Position numbers and translations under genes: made by a program
Shown: piece after piece, positions 6,779 to 15,151 of the stretch
Position numbering within the stretch: the first letter of the stretch is position 1
Layout of the letters: the number at the start of each line of letters is the position of its first letter
Assembly (NCBI RefSeq): GCF_008868175.1
Contig: NZ_WBKT01000011.1
Span: forward strand, 1 to 64,000
Direction: 5' to 3'
Source of the DNA: Micromonospora sp. AMSO31t
Lineage (GTDB): Bacteria; Actinomycetota; Actinomycetes; Mycobacteriales; Micromonosporaceae
Length of the DNA stretch: 64,000 bases
Notes under the pieces: generated by a model
Database searches by the model: none
What the model was told of the DNA's origin: nothing
What the model saw: the letters and a program-made list of their open reading frames with translations, nothing else

Positions 6779-8032
6779 GTGCGCGTGGGGAAGTCCGACG
6801 CGCGGCGCACCGTCGAGGCGGTGTGGCGCATGGAGGCAGCCCGGGTCGTCGCCGGCATCGCGGCCCTGGTCCGCGACGTCGGCCTGGCCGAGGAACTCGC
6901 CCAGGACGCCCTCGTCGCCGCCCTCGAACAGTGGCCGCGCGACGGCGTCCCGGCCAACCCGGGAGCGTGGCTGACCACCGTCGGCAAGCGCCGGGCCGTC
7001 GACACGCTGCGCCGCCGGCAGACCCAGCAGCGTACGCTCGCCGAACTCGGCCGCGACCTCGACGAGCAGGTCACCCCCGACTTCGACGCCGCCCTCGACG
7101 AGCACATCGAGGACGACCTGCTGCGGCTGATCTTCGTGGCCTGCCACCCGGTCCTGTCGCCCATCGCCCGCGCCGCGCTCACCCTGCGGCTGGTCGGCGG
7201 CCTCACCACCGGCGAGATCGCCCGCGCCTTCCTCACCACCGAACCCACCGTCGGCCAGCGCATCACCCGGGCCAAGCAGACCCTCGCCGCCGCCCGGATC
7301 CCCTTCGAGGTGCCCGGCCCGGCCGAGCGCGCCGAACGCCTCGACTCGGTCCTGGAGGTCGTCTACCTCATCTTCAACGAGGGCTACTCGGCCACCGCCG
7401 GCGACGACTGGATGCGCCCCACCCTCGCCCAGGAGGCGCTGCGCCTGGTCCGGCTGCTCCAGGGGCTCATGCCCGACGAACCCGAGGTGCACGGCCTCGC
7501 CGCGCTGCTGGAGATCCAGGCGTCCCGCACCCGCGCCCGCACCGCCCCCGACGGCACGCCGATCCTCCTCAACGACCAGGACCGCGGCCGCTGGGACCAG
7601 TGGCTCATCCGGCGCGGCCTCGCCGCCCTCGACCGGGCCCGCACCGACCATCCCGGCCCGTACACCCTCCAGGCCGAGATCGCCGCCTGCCACGCGCGGG
7701 CGCGTACCCCCGAGGAGACCGACTGGGCGCGGATCGCGACCCTCTACGCGGAGCTGGCCCGGCTCGTGCCCTCGCCCGTGGTGGAGCTGAACCGGGCCGT
7801 CGCCGTCGCCCAGGCCGACGGGCCCGCCGCCGGCCTGGAACTGGCCCGGGAGCTGGAGTCCGAGCCGGCGCTGGCCGGCTACCACCTGCTGCCGAGCGTG
7901 ATCGGTGACCTGCTGTTCAAGCTCGGCCGGCTGCCCGAGGCCCGGGCGGAGTTCGAGCGGGCGGCAGCGCTGACCGGCAACGCCCGCGAGCGCGCGTTGC
8001 TGCTCGACCGCGCCGCCGCCTGCGGCTGGTAA
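6779..8032 (+). CDS. ECF42-type RNA polymerase sigma factor with C-terminal TPR-like domain
   Basis: About 417 residues from GTG 6779, the first base after the insertion sequence. Sigma region 2 is seen in VEAVWRMEAARVVAGIAALV and VGLAEELAQDALVAALEQW, followed by GAWLTTVGKRRAVDTLRR. Region 4 is GGLTTGEIARAFLTTEPTVG then QRITRAKQTLAAARIPFEVP. The last 230 residues are helical TPR-like (LIFNEGYSATAGDDWMRPTL, EIAACHARARTPEETDWARI), diagnostic of the ECF42 group. That group is encoded with DGPF/YCII proteins, and one lies downstream here. It normally directs RNA polymerase to its own gene cluster. The native leader is lost: GGAGGAAG of the insertion sequence now serves as ribosome binding site, 6-7 bases from the GTG. 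Confidence 0.9.
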   Translation: MRVGKSDARRTVEAVWRMEAARVVAGIAALVRDVGLAEELAQDALVAALEQWPRDGVPANPGAWLTTVGKRRAVDTLRRRQTQQRTLAELGRDLDEQVTPDFDAALDEHIEDDLLRLIFVACHPVLSPIARAALTLRLVGGLTTGEIARAFLTTEPTVGQRITRAKQTLAAARIPFEVPGPAERAERLDSVLEVVYLIFNEGYSATAGDDWMRPTLAQEALRLVRLLQGLMPDEPEVHGLAALLEIQASRTRARTAPDGTPILLNDQDRGRWDQWLIRRGLAALDRARTDHPGPYTLQAEIAACHARARTPEETDWARIATLYAELARLVPSPVVELNRAVAVAQADGPAAGLELARELESEPALAGYHLLPSVIGDLLFKLGRLPEARAEFERAAALTGNARERALLLDRAAACGW

Positions 8033-8109
8033 AAAATCTTGAGAAGTCATGTCGGATCCCGGTCGCCCCGTTCGACGCGTCAGCGAGAACCGATGACGAG
8101 GAGATCGAG

Positions 8110-8760
8110 ATGACCAGCACGACACTCACCCGGGCCGGCACCGCACGAGGGGTCTCGACCCGCACCCTGCTCGCGGCGGGCGCCGCCGCCGGGCCGCTGT
8201 TCCTCGGCCTGGGCCTCGCCCAGGCGTTCACCCGCGACGGCTTCGACCTGAGCCGGCAACCGCTCAGCCTGCTCGCCCTCGGTGAGCACGGCTGGATCCA
8301 GATCGCCAATTTCGTCGTCTCCGGCCTGCTGGCCCTCGCCGGGGCCGCCGGCTTCCGCCGGGCCCTGCGCGGTGGGCCGGCCGGGACGTGGGGGCCGGCG
8401 CTGGTCGCGGTGCTCGGCGTCGGCCTCGTCGTCGCCGGGGTGCTCCGCGCCGACCCGAGCATGGGCTGGCCGGCCGGCGCACCGGAGGGCAACCCGGAGT
8501 CGATGAGCTGGCACTCCTACGGCCACGGGGTCGGGGCGATGCTCTCCTTCGGCTCGCTCACCGTCGCCTGCCTCGTGTTCGCCCGCCGCTTCGGGCGGGT
8601 GGGCGCGCTGTCGTCGATCCTCGTCGCCGCGGCGACCGTCGTCGTCATGGCCTGGCCGGACCAGGACAGCGTCAGTGTCCGGATGGTCCTCGGCTCGGCC
8701 CTGGTCTTCGGTTGGCTCACCGCGGTTTCCCTGCACACGATCACCGAGAGGAAGCACTGA
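8110..8760 (+). CDS. DUF998 family membrane protein
   Basis: A 216-residue protein with about six transmembrane segments. It starts MTSTTLTRAGTARGVSTRTL and has the family-typical GHGVGAMLSFGSLTVACLVF near the C-terminal half, with RADPSMGWPAGAPEG as an extracytoplasmic loop. DUF998 proteins have no established activity. It lies 77 bp after the sigma gene and one base before the DGPF gene, so it belongs to the ECF42 transcription unit. A clear GAGGAGATCGAG ribosome-binding region precedes the ATG. Confidence 0.85.
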   Translation: MTSTTLTRAGTARGVSTRTLLAAGAAAGPLFLGLGLAQAFTRDGFDLSRQPLSLLALGEHGWIQIANFVVSGLLALAGAAGFRRALRGGPAGTWGPALVAVLGVGLVVAGVLRADPSMGWPAGAPEGNPESMSWHSYGHGVGAMLSFGSLTVACLVFARRFGRVGALSSILVAAATVVVMAWPDQDSVSVRMVLGSALVFGWLTAVSLHTITERKH

Positions 8761-8761
8761 G

Positions 8762-9133
8762 ATGCGTTACATGATGATGCACAAGCTGGACGAGGCCGTT
8801 CCCGGGAACTTCGAGCCGTCGCCGGAGTTCATGAAGCGGATGGGGGCCTACATGGAGGAGGTCGTCAAGGCCGGGATCCTGGTGGCTGCCGAGGGGCTGT
8901 GCAAGAGCAGCGAAGAGTCGGCGCGGATCACCGCCACTAAGGGCAAGAAGACCGTCACCGACGGGCCGTTCACCGAGACCAAGGAACTGATCGCCGGGTT
9001 CGGGCTGATCGAGGTCCGGTCGAAGGAGGAGGCCGTCGAGTGGGCCAAGCGGTTCGTCGACGTCTTCACCGAGAGCGGCATCGACGTCGAGGTGGACGTC
9101 CGGCGGGTGAGTGAGGGACCGCACGAGGGCTGA
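8762..9133 (+). CDS. DGPF/YCII-related protein (ECF42 partner)
   Basis: A 123-residue YCII/DGPF protein (MRYMMMHKLDEAVPGNFEPS) carrying the name-giving motif TDGPFTETKELIAGFGLIEV. ATG 8762 follows the DUF998 stop by one base, so translation is likely coupled. DGPF proteins are the usual regulon members of ECF42 sigma factors and are thought to be small oxidoreductase- or dehydratase-like ferredoxin folds; the reaction is unknown. It is the last gene of the unit; a strong hairpin follows 10 bp after the stop. Confidence 0.9.
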   Translation: MRYMMMHKLDEAVPGNFEPSPEFMKRMGAYMEEVVKAGILVAAEGLCKSSEESARITATKGKKTVTDGPFTETKELIAGFGLIEVRSKEEAVEWAKRFVDVFTESGIDVEVDVRRVSEGPHEG

Positions 9134-9142
9134 GGCCGATCT

Positions 9143-9177
9143 CCCGGCGCCCGGCGGTCACACCGCCGGGCGCCGGG
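9143..9177 (+). terminator. Strong hairpin terminator after the ECF42 unit
   Basis: Perfect 16-bp GC-rich stem (9143-9158 with 9162-9177) around a CAC loop, 10 bp after the DGPF stop. No T-run follows, as is common for actinobacterial terminators. Confidence 0.8.
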
Positions 9178-9190
9178 CCGTCCCACGGAC

Positions 9191-9964
9191 ATGAGAGCAC
9201 TGGTACGCGGAACGGCCGCCCTGCTCGGCGCGGCGTCACTGGTCGTCGGGGTCTGGGCGCTGACCCGGGCCGACTCGTTCAGCTCGGCGGTGAACTTCCC
9301 GCCGCACGAGCACTTCGTGCACGACGTCGGGGCGTTCCAGCTCGGCATCGGGGCGACCCTGCTGCTGGCGCTCATCTGGGCCGACGCCCTGGCGGTCGCG
9401 CTGGCCGGCTACGTGGTCGGCGCGGCGGCGCACACCCTGTCGCACGTGGTCGACGCCGACCTGGGCGGCAGCGCGGCCCAGACCTGGCTGGTCCTGCTGT
9501 CGGCCCTCCTCGCCGTGGCCGCGCTGGTCGCCCGGCTGCGGCAGCTCGGCTGGGTGGTCGGGTACGTCGATCCCGCGCCGGCGCCCGGCTGGGCGCCGCT
9601 GGTGCGGCAGAAGACCGTGGTGCTGACGACGTTCAAGCGGGACGGCACCGCCGTGCCGACGGCCGTGAGCGTCGCGGTCGCGGGGGAGCGGGCGTACGTG
9701 CGCAGCTTCGAGAAGGCGTGGAAGACCCGGCGGATCCGCAACAACCCGCGGGTGACAGTGGCGCCGTCGACGGCGCTCGGCAAGCCGACCGGGCAGGCGG
9801 TCGAGGCGGTGGCGCGGCGGCTGGACGGGGCCGAGTACCGGGCGGCGAGCCGGGCGCTGGTCGGGAAGCACCCGCTGCTGCACGGGGTGCTCGTGCCGCT
9901 GACGCACCGGCTCGGGCGGGCGAGGACCGGCCGCACCGTGCACTTCGAACTGACTGCACGCTGA
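9191..9964 (+). CDS. Fusion of a four-TM membrane domain with a PPOX-class F420-dependent oxidoreductase domain
   Basis: 257 residues. Residues 1-120 form a DoxX/DUF4345-like membrane module (four hydrophobic segments, with DAFQ-type polar loop HDVGAFQLGIGATLLLALIW). Residues 135-257 form a pyridoxamine-5'-phosphate-oxidase-like split barrel: VVLTTFKRDGTAVPTAVSVA, AYVRSFEKAWKTRRIRNNPR, VTVAPSTALGKPTG. This is the pattern of the actinobacterial F420-dependent reductase subgroup (LLM-unrelated, PPOX class). The enzyme domain should face the cytoplasm. The fusion is uninterrupted, so it is one gene. It precedes the PadR gene by 41 bp but is not obviously in the same operon. The substrate is unknown. 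Confidence 0.75.
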   Translation: MRALVRGTAALLGAASLVVGVWALTRADSFSSAVNFPPHEHFVHDVGAFQLGIGATLLLALIWADALAVALAGYVVGAAAHTLSHVVDADLGGSAAQTWLVLLSALLAVAALVARLRQLGWVVGYVDPAPAPGWAPLVRQKTVVLTTFKRDGTAVPTAVSVAVAGERAYVRSFEKAWKTRRIRNNPRVTVAPSTALGKPTGQAVEAVARRLDGAEYRAASRALVGKHPLLHGVLVPLTHRLGRARTGRTVHFELTAR

Positions 9965-9998
9965 AGGTATATACGCGAGGTATACGCTCAGGGTATGG
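9965..9998. promoter_or_regulatory. Candidate PadR operator / promoter
   Basis: Three spaced GGTAT units (AGGTATATACGCG at 9965, AGGTATACGC at 9978 and CAGGGTATGG at 9989), each with local dyad symmetry (GTATATAC, GTATAC). They lie directly before the padR-like gene in an otherwise GC-rich stretch. PadR proteins usually bind AT-rich palindromes at their own promoter. Confidence 0.5.
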
Positions 9999-10005
9999 TG
10001 ACGTC

Positions 10006-10530
10006 ATGAGCGTTCCCATGACCCTCCTCGGCCTGCTCGAACGCGAGCCCAGCCACGGCTACGACCTCAAGCGCGACTACGACGCCTTCTTCAGCCGAGG
10101 CAAGCCACTGCCGTTCGGGCAGGTCTACGCGACCCTGAGCCGGCTCGCCCGCGACGGCAAGATCGTGATCGGCGAGGTCGAGCCGGGCGTCGGCCCGGAG
10201 CGCAAGCGCTACGTCATCACCGACCGCGGCGCCACCGAGGTCGAGTCGTGGCTCACCGAACCCGTCCCGGCCGAGCCCAACCTGCAGACGGTCCTGTTCA
10301 CCAAGGTCGTGCTGGCGCTCATGCTCGGGCGCCCCGCCGAGGAGTACCTCGACCGCCAGCGCGCCGCCCACCTGGGCCGGATGAAGGAACTGACCGACAT
10401 CAAGCGCTCCGGCTCGCTTGTCGACGCCATGCTGGCCGACCACGGCCTGTTCCACCTGGAGGCCGACCTGCACTGGATCGACACCACGGCCGCCCGGCTG
10501 GACGCGCTCGCGAAGGAGGTGCGGGGATGA
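10006..10530 (+). CDS. PadR-family transcriptional regulator
   Basis: 174 residues from ATG 10006. The winged helix is clear: MTLLGLLEREPSHGYDLKRD, GQVYATLSRLARDGKIVIGE and GPERKRYVITDRGATEVESW. The C-terminal helices (TDIKRSGSLVDAMLADHGLF HLEAD region) mediate dimerisation. PadR repressors often control an adjacent ABC exporter and are released by the exported compound. The ABC ATPase gene starts inside this gene's stop, which supports that role. The ATG is preferred because it follows the GGTAT repeats; the frame stays open upstream but antisense-like. Confidence 0.9.
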   Translation: MSVPMTLLGLLEREPSHGYDLKRDYDAFFSRGKPLPFGQVYATLSRLARDGKIVIGEVEPGVGPERKRYVITDRGATEVESWLTEPVPAEPNLQTVLFTKVVLALMLGRPAEEYLDRQRAAHLGRMKELTDIKRSGSLVDAMLADHGLFHLEADLHWIDTTAARLDALAKEVRG

Positions 10531-11198
10531 CGGCGGTCGAGGCGCGCGACGTGGTGCTGTCCTTCGGCGAGACCCCGGCGCTGCGCGGCGCGAGCGTCGT
10601 GGTGGCACCGGGCGAGATCGTCGCGATCATGGGCCCGAGCGGCTCCGGGAAGTCCACCCTGCTGCACTGCCTGGCCGGGATCCTGGTGCCGGACGCCGGC
10701 GAGATCCACTTCGACGGCCGCCGGATCGACACCCTCGGCGAGAACCAGCGCAGCGTGCTGCGCCGGGACCGGTTCGGCTTCGTGTTCCAGTCCGGTCAGC
10801 TCGTGCCCGAGCTGACCGCCGAGGAGAACGTCGCGCTGCCGCTGCTGCTCAACGGCGTCAAGCGGGCCGCCGCGCTGAAGGAGGCGCGGCCCTGGTTCGA
10901 GCGGCTCGACCTGGCCGGCCTGGAGCGGCGCCGCTCCGGGGAGCTGTCCGGCGGGCAGGCGCAACGGGTCGCGCTGGCCCGTGGCCTCGTCGCCCGGCCC
11001 GGCGCGCTGTTCGCCGACGAGCCGACCGGCGCGCTCGACTCGCTGACCGGCGAGCAGGTCATGGACCTGCTGGTCTCCTCGGCCCGCGACGAGGGCACGA
11101 CCGTCGTCCTCGTCACCCACGACGCCCGCGTGGCCGCGTACGCCGACCGGCAGGTCATCGTGCGCGACGGCAGGGTGAAGGCGCTGGTGTCGGCATGA
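10527..11198 (+). CDS. ABC transporter ATP-binding protein (MacB/LolD-like)
   Basis: 223 residues. Walker A GPSGSGKS (36-43), Q-loop FVFQSGQL (86-93), signature LSGGQ (140-144), Walker B with catalytic Glu ALFADEPTGALDSL (160-173) and H-loop LVTHDAR are all present. The GALD after Walker B is typical of the LolD/MacB/FtsE group that powers mechanotransmission permeases. ATG 10527 overlaps the padR stop by four bases, and the last codons overlap the permease ATG, so three genes are translationally coupled. It energises the FtsX-type protein that follows. Confidence 0.95.
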   Translation: MTAVEARDVVLSFGETPALRGASVVVAPGEIVAIMGPSGSGKSTLLHCLAGILVPDAGEIHFDGRRIDTLGENQRSVLRRDRFGFVFQSGQLVPELTAEENVALPLLLNGVKRAAALKEARPWFERLDLAGLERRRSGELSGGQAQRVALARGLVARPGALFADEPTGALDSLTGEQVMDLLVSSARDEGTTVVLVTHDARVAAYADRQVIVRDGRVKALVSA

Positions 11199-13441
11199 TC
11201 CGGTTCGCGGTCCGGCTGTCCCTGGCCGGTGGGCGGGAGGCCGCCACCCGGCTCGTCGTCATCGCCGCCGCCGTGGCGCTCGGCGTCGGCATGCTCCTGA
11301 CCACGCTGGCCGGCATGAACGCGGTCGACGCGCAGAACCAGCGGTACGCCTGGCTCAACACCGCCGTCGCCCCGGCGTCGGCCGACCCGTCCGCGGAGCC
11401 GATGTGGTGGCTCATCCGGGAGGACTACTTCCACGGCCGCTCCATCGGCCGGGTCGAGGTCGCGGCGACCGGGCCGGACGCCCCCGTCCCGCCGGGCATC
11501 CCGAAGCTGCCCTCGCCGGGCCAGTTCTACGTCTCACCCGCCCTCGGCGAGCTGCTGCGCGCCACCCCGGCCGCGGAACTCGGTGACCGATTCCCCGGCC
11601 GGGACGTCGGCACCATCGGCCGGGAGGCGCTGCCCTCGCCCGACTCGCTGCTGATCGTCATCGGCCGTACCCCGGCCGACCTCGAACCGCTGGGCGCGCG
11701 CAAGGTCACCCAGATCATGACCACCTCGCCGGACAGCTGCTCCCGAGGCTGTTACGTCGGCATCAACCACGACGGCATGGCACTCGTGCTGTCCATCGTC
11801 GCCGCCGCGCTGCTCTTCCCGGTGCTCATCTTCATCGGCACCGCGACTCGGCTGGCCGCCACCCGGCGGGAACAGCGCTTCGCCGCCATGCGGCTCATCG
11901 GCGCCACCCCGCGGCAGATCTCCCTCATCTCGGCCGTGGAGTCGACCCTCGCCGCCGTGGCCGGCACGCTCGCCGGGTTCGCCCTGTTCCTCGCGGCCCG
12001 GCCCGGCATCGCCGCGATCCCGTTCACCGGCGAGGCGTTCTTCACCAGCGACCTGTCGCTCACCGCCGTCGACGTGCTGGCGGTCGCGCTCGGCATCCCG
12101 CTCGGCGCCGTCGTGGCCTCCTGGCTGGCGCTGCGCCGGGTGCAGATCTCCCCGCTGGGCGTCGCGCGCCGGGTCACCCCGAAACCGCCGCGCGCCTGGC
12201 GGCTGATCCCGCTGGTCGCCGGGCTCGTCGAGCTGGCGTACTTCGTCGGTCGGCGCCCGCCCACGACCAACGGGCAGCTCACGGCGTACCTCTCGGGGTT
12301 CCTTCTGATCCTGATCGGGCTGGTGCTGGCCGGTCCCTGGCTGACCATGGCCGGCGCGCGGCTGCTGGCCGGGCGGGCGAGCCGGCCGGCGGCGCTCATC
12401 GCCGGGCGGCGCCTCGCCGACAACCCCCGGGCCGGCTTCCGGTCCGTCAGCGGCCTGATCGTGGCGCTGTTCGTGACCAGCGTGGCCACCGGCATCATCA
12501 CCACCTACGTGGCCAACCGGGGCGAGCCGCGCACCGACTCGGTGGCCGCCACGTCCCTGTCCATGTGGTTCCAGCCAGAGGACGGCCCCGCGCCGAGCGC
12601 GGACCGGATCCCGGCCGGGCTCGCGACGATCCCCGGGGTACGCAGCGTGACCCTGGTCCGCGCCAATCCCGTCACCGAGCCACCGCCGATGGAGGTGAAC
12701 GGGACGGAATCACCCGCCTATCGATGGTGGTGGCCGGGCGTCATCACCTGCGCCGAGCTGGACCGGCTGGCGGTGTTCGGCAGCTGCCCCACCGGCGCGC
12801 GGGTCGCGGCCGTGGCCGACGACCTCATCGGGGAGCGCGCGTGGGACCTGACCAACGACAGCTACGTCTGGGCGGCTGCCGACATGGATCCGGCGCAGGT
12901 CGACCGGCAACCGATCCGGTCGGTGGTCGTCAACACCACCAGCCGCGCCGCGTTCGAGCAGGCCCGCACCATGCTGATCAACGCGTTCCCGACGGTGCGC
13001 TTCCCGTCCAGCGTCGCCGAGTGGGAGTCGAACTCCGCCCGGCTCATGGTGCAGTTCCAGCAGCTGGCCAACGTGATCATGCTGGCCAGCCTGCCGATCG
13101 CGGGGTGCAGCCTGGCGGTCAGCGTGGCCGGCGGGCTGAGCGACCGGAAGCGGCCGTTCAGCATGCTGCGCCTGACCGGGGTGCAGCTGCGCACGCTGCG
13201 GGGGGTGGTGGCGCTGGAAACCGTCGTGCCGCTGCTGCTCGTCGCCGTGGTGGCGATCGGGATGGGGTTCCTGGCGGCGCACCTGTTCCTGCGGGCGCAG
13301 CTCGGCTACACGCTGCTGGCGCCGGACGGGTCGTTCTACCTGATGGTCGCCGGCGGGCTGGCGGCGTCGCTGGCGATCGTCGCCTCGACGCTGCCGCTGC
13401 TGCGCCGGATCACCGGCCCGGAGACGGCGCGCAACGACTAG
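11195..13441 (+). CDS. FtsX-family ABC transporter permease
   Basis: 748 residues from ATG 11195. An N-terminal membrane helix (VVIAAAVALGVGMLLTTLAG) is followed by a first extracytoplasmic domain. A central set of helices carries an FtsX module (FAAMRLIGATPRQISLISAV), then a second periplasmic-type domain (residues 450-610). A C-terminal FtsX module follows (SLAVSVAGGLSDRKRPFSML, LRLTGVQLRTLRGVVALETV). Such two-FtsX-domain permeases with a separate ATPase act in export of peptides, lipids or antibiotics. The PadR gene in front suggests inducible export or self-protection. The substrate is unknown. Confidence 0.9.
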   Translation: MIRFAVRLSLAGGREAATRLVVIAAAVALGVGMLLTTLAGMNAVDAQNQRYAWLNTAVAPASADPSAEPMWWLIREDYFHGRSIGRVEVAATGPDAPVPPGIPKLPSPGQFYVSPALGELLRATPAAELGDRFPGRDVGTIGREALPSPDSLLIVIGRTPADLEPLGARKVTQIMTTSPDSCSRGCYVGINHDGMALVLSIVAAALLFPVLIFIGTATRLAATRREQRFAAMRLIGATPRQISLISAVESTLAAVAGTLAGFALFLAARPGIAAIPFTGEAFFTSDLSLTAVDVLAVALGIPLGAVVASWLALRRVQISPLGVARRVTPKPPRAWRLIPLVAGLVELAYFVGRRPPTTNGQLTAYLSGFLLILIGLVLAGPWLTMAGARLLAGRASRPAALIAGRRLADNPRAGFRSVSGLIVALFVTSVATGIITTYVANRGEPRTDSVAATSLSMWFQPEDGPAPSADRIPAGLATIPGVRSVTLVRANPVTEPPPMEVNGTESPAYRWWWPGVITCAELDRLAVFGSCPTGARVAAVADDLIGERAWDLTNDSYVWAAADMDPAQVDRQPIRSVVVNTTSRAAFEQARTMLINAFPTVRFPSSVAEWESNSARLMVQFQQLANVIMLASLPIAGCSLAVSVAGGLSDRKRPFSMLRLTGVQLRTLRGVVALETVVPLLLVAVVAIGMGFLAAHLFLRAQLGYTLLAPDGSFYLMVAGGLAASLAIVASTLPLLRRITGPETARND

Positions 13442-13446
13442 CTCCG

Positions 13447-13800
13447 CTATCCGAGCGGGACCTGGACCGCCACGTCGTGTTTGGGGTAGTAGCTCTCCAC
13501 CGTGTCCGCGCCGTACTTGGCCTTGAACAGCTCCACCACGTGGTTCACCCGGTCGGCCTCGGTGATCGGGGTGGCACTCGAACTCAGTGCCGTCCCGTTC
13601 GCCGACACCTCGATCATCGGGGTCTGCCGGACGTTCTTGTACCACTGGCTGTCCGAGCCGGTCACCGGGACGAGGAACACGCTGTCCTCGTCCAGCACGA
13701 ACCACACCGGGTGGGTGATCTGCCGGCCGGTCCTCCGGCCGGTCACGGTGATCTCGACCTCGCGGACCCCGTCCAGGGCGTCCCAGACCACGTTCGCCAC
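13447..13800 (-). CDS. Deazaflavin (F420)-dependent nitroreductase-family (Ddn-like) protein
   Basis: 117 residues with the PPOX-like split barrel of the Ddn group: VREVEITVTGRRTGRQITHP, VWFVLDEDSVFLVPVTGSDS and WYKNVRQTPMIEVSANG. The Arg/Lys-rich GRRTGR and WYKN are the parts that contact the deazaflavin in characterised relatives. Such proteins reduce quinones or nitro compounds with F420H2. It converges on the permease gene, 5 bp from its stop. The ATG at 13800 is preceded by purine-rich GGGGGAAATC on the coding strand. Confidence 0.8.
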   Translation of the reverse strand: MANVVWDALDGVREVEITVTGRRTGRQITHPVWFVLDEDSVFLVPVTGSDSQWYKNVRQTPMIEVSANGTALSSSATPITEADRVNHVVELFKAKYGADTVESYYPKHDVAVQVPLG

Positions 13801-13936
13801 GATTTCCCCCCTTTGCGCCTCTCCGCCAGGCTAGGCGCTCCCGCGCCCGGCCGTCGTGGAATCCGCGACCTTGTCGAGGCCCTGATCACGGGTCCACAGA
13901 GGAGACTTTGACGCTGTTAAGGTTGGCGGGCGGAGC

Positions 13937-15151
13937 ATGGGGACCGACCTCGCTCGGGGATGGCACAACATGGATCAGCCGGCCAGGGAACAGTTGAAGC
14001 TTCTGCGCAGACTCGAGAAGGTCATTTCGGAAACCGAGTTCTCCTGGTCGCTGTGCCTGGTCGGTGAGGACCAGTCCCGCAAGCTCAACGAGCTGGCCGC
14101 CGAGTTGCAGCGCCCCTTCTCGTCCACCGGTGACGAGAAGAGGATCGTGTCCGGCTACTCGTACTGGGGAATCGAACCGGCGGTCAACTGGCAGCGGGCC
14201 TGCACGGACCCCAACTATCCGGTCATGAGGGACGGGATCGAGACCTTCAGCCGGCGCTGGCGGAGCCTGCACTCCCGGCACAACGGCCGTCCCTACCACT
14301 ACGTCAGCCTCGGCCCCGGCACGGGGGAGAAGGACGCCGTGGTGCTGGCCGACCTCCAGCGGGCGAACCCGGAGATGTACTACGTGCCCGTGGACATGAG
14401 CGCGGAGATGCTGCGCCTGGGCTTGAAGCCGATAAAGGCCCTGCCCTTCTTCCGGCAGTTCCGCAATCAACTGCTGCCGGTGCAACTCGACTTCTCGGTC
14501 GAGGAGAACGTGACCGAGCTGAACGAACTGCGGGACCGGCTCATCGGGGACGAGCCGGTGCTGTTCTCCCTGCTCGGCAACACGATGGCCAACTTCGACG
14601 AGGACGTCGAGCTGGTCGAGCGGCTGAGCCGGCAACTCCTGCGCCCGCAGGACCGGCTGCTCGTGGAGGTTGCCACCGCGTCGCACCTCGACGAGCGGAT
14701 GGCGCAGCAGGCCGCCCGCGAGTACGAGACCAGCTGGGTGTTCCGCGAGTTCGTCATCAGCGCCCTGCGCCAGAACACCGACCTCTCGGTGAACATGAAC
14801 TACGTCCGCTTCGAGGGGGTCGTCGAGGAGGGGCGGTCCCTGGTCATCAAGGTGATCTACTGCAACCGGTCCGCCGAGGAACTCAAGATCGTGCTCCCGA
14901 ACCGCAGCGAGGTCAGCTTCCCGAGCGGCGACACCATCCGCCTCCTCATCACCCGGAAATACCAGCTCAAGGCCCTCGCGGCCGCGCTGGCCAAGGCCGG
15001 CCTGTTCGTGGAGAGCGAGGCGTTCACGCAGTTCCAGGCCTACGAGCGGGCCCGCCGGTTCGGCATGGACCTCATGCTCCTGTCGAGCAGCGACGGCGGC
15101 AACGGCCACGACACGGCCGCCCGGGACGTGTTCCGCCGCCCCGGCACATGA
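13937..15151 (+). CDS. EgtD-like histidine-type N-methyltransferase family protein
   Basis: 404 residues. The SAM-binding motif I is YVSLGPGTGEKD (122-133), and the EgtD/DUF2260 order follows: YYVPVDMSAEMLRLGLK, then LFSLLGNTMANFDEDVELVE, then LLVEVATASH. EgtD trimethylates histidine in ergothioneine synthesis, but no other egt gene is nearby, so the substrate may differ. The N-terminal 110 residues are longer than in EgtD and contain several Trp/Tyr (SGYSYWGIEPAVNWQRA). The start is uncertain: ATG 13937 sits too close to its GGAG, and ATG 13970 after CGGGGATGG is possible. Its stop overlaps the next start by four bases. Confidence 0.8.
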   Translation: MGTDLARGWHNMDQPAREQLKLLRRLEKVISETEFSWSLCLVGEDQSRKLNELAAELQRPFSSTGDEKRIVSGYSYWGIEPAVNWQRACTDPNYPVMRDGIETFSRRWRSLHSRHNGRPYHYVSLGPGTGEKDAVVLADLQRANPEMYYVPVDMSAEMLRLGLKPIKALPFFRQFRNQLLPVQLDFSVEENVTELNELRDRLIGDEPVLFSLLGNTMANFDEDVELVERLSRQLLRPQDRLLVEVATASHLDERMAQQAAREYETSWVFREFVISALRQNTDLSVNMNYVRFEGVVEEGRSLVIKVIYCNRSAEELKIVLPNRSEVSFPSGDTIRLLITRKYQLKALAAALAKAGLFVESEAFTQFQAYERARRFGMDLMLLSSSDGGNGHDTAARDVFRRPGT

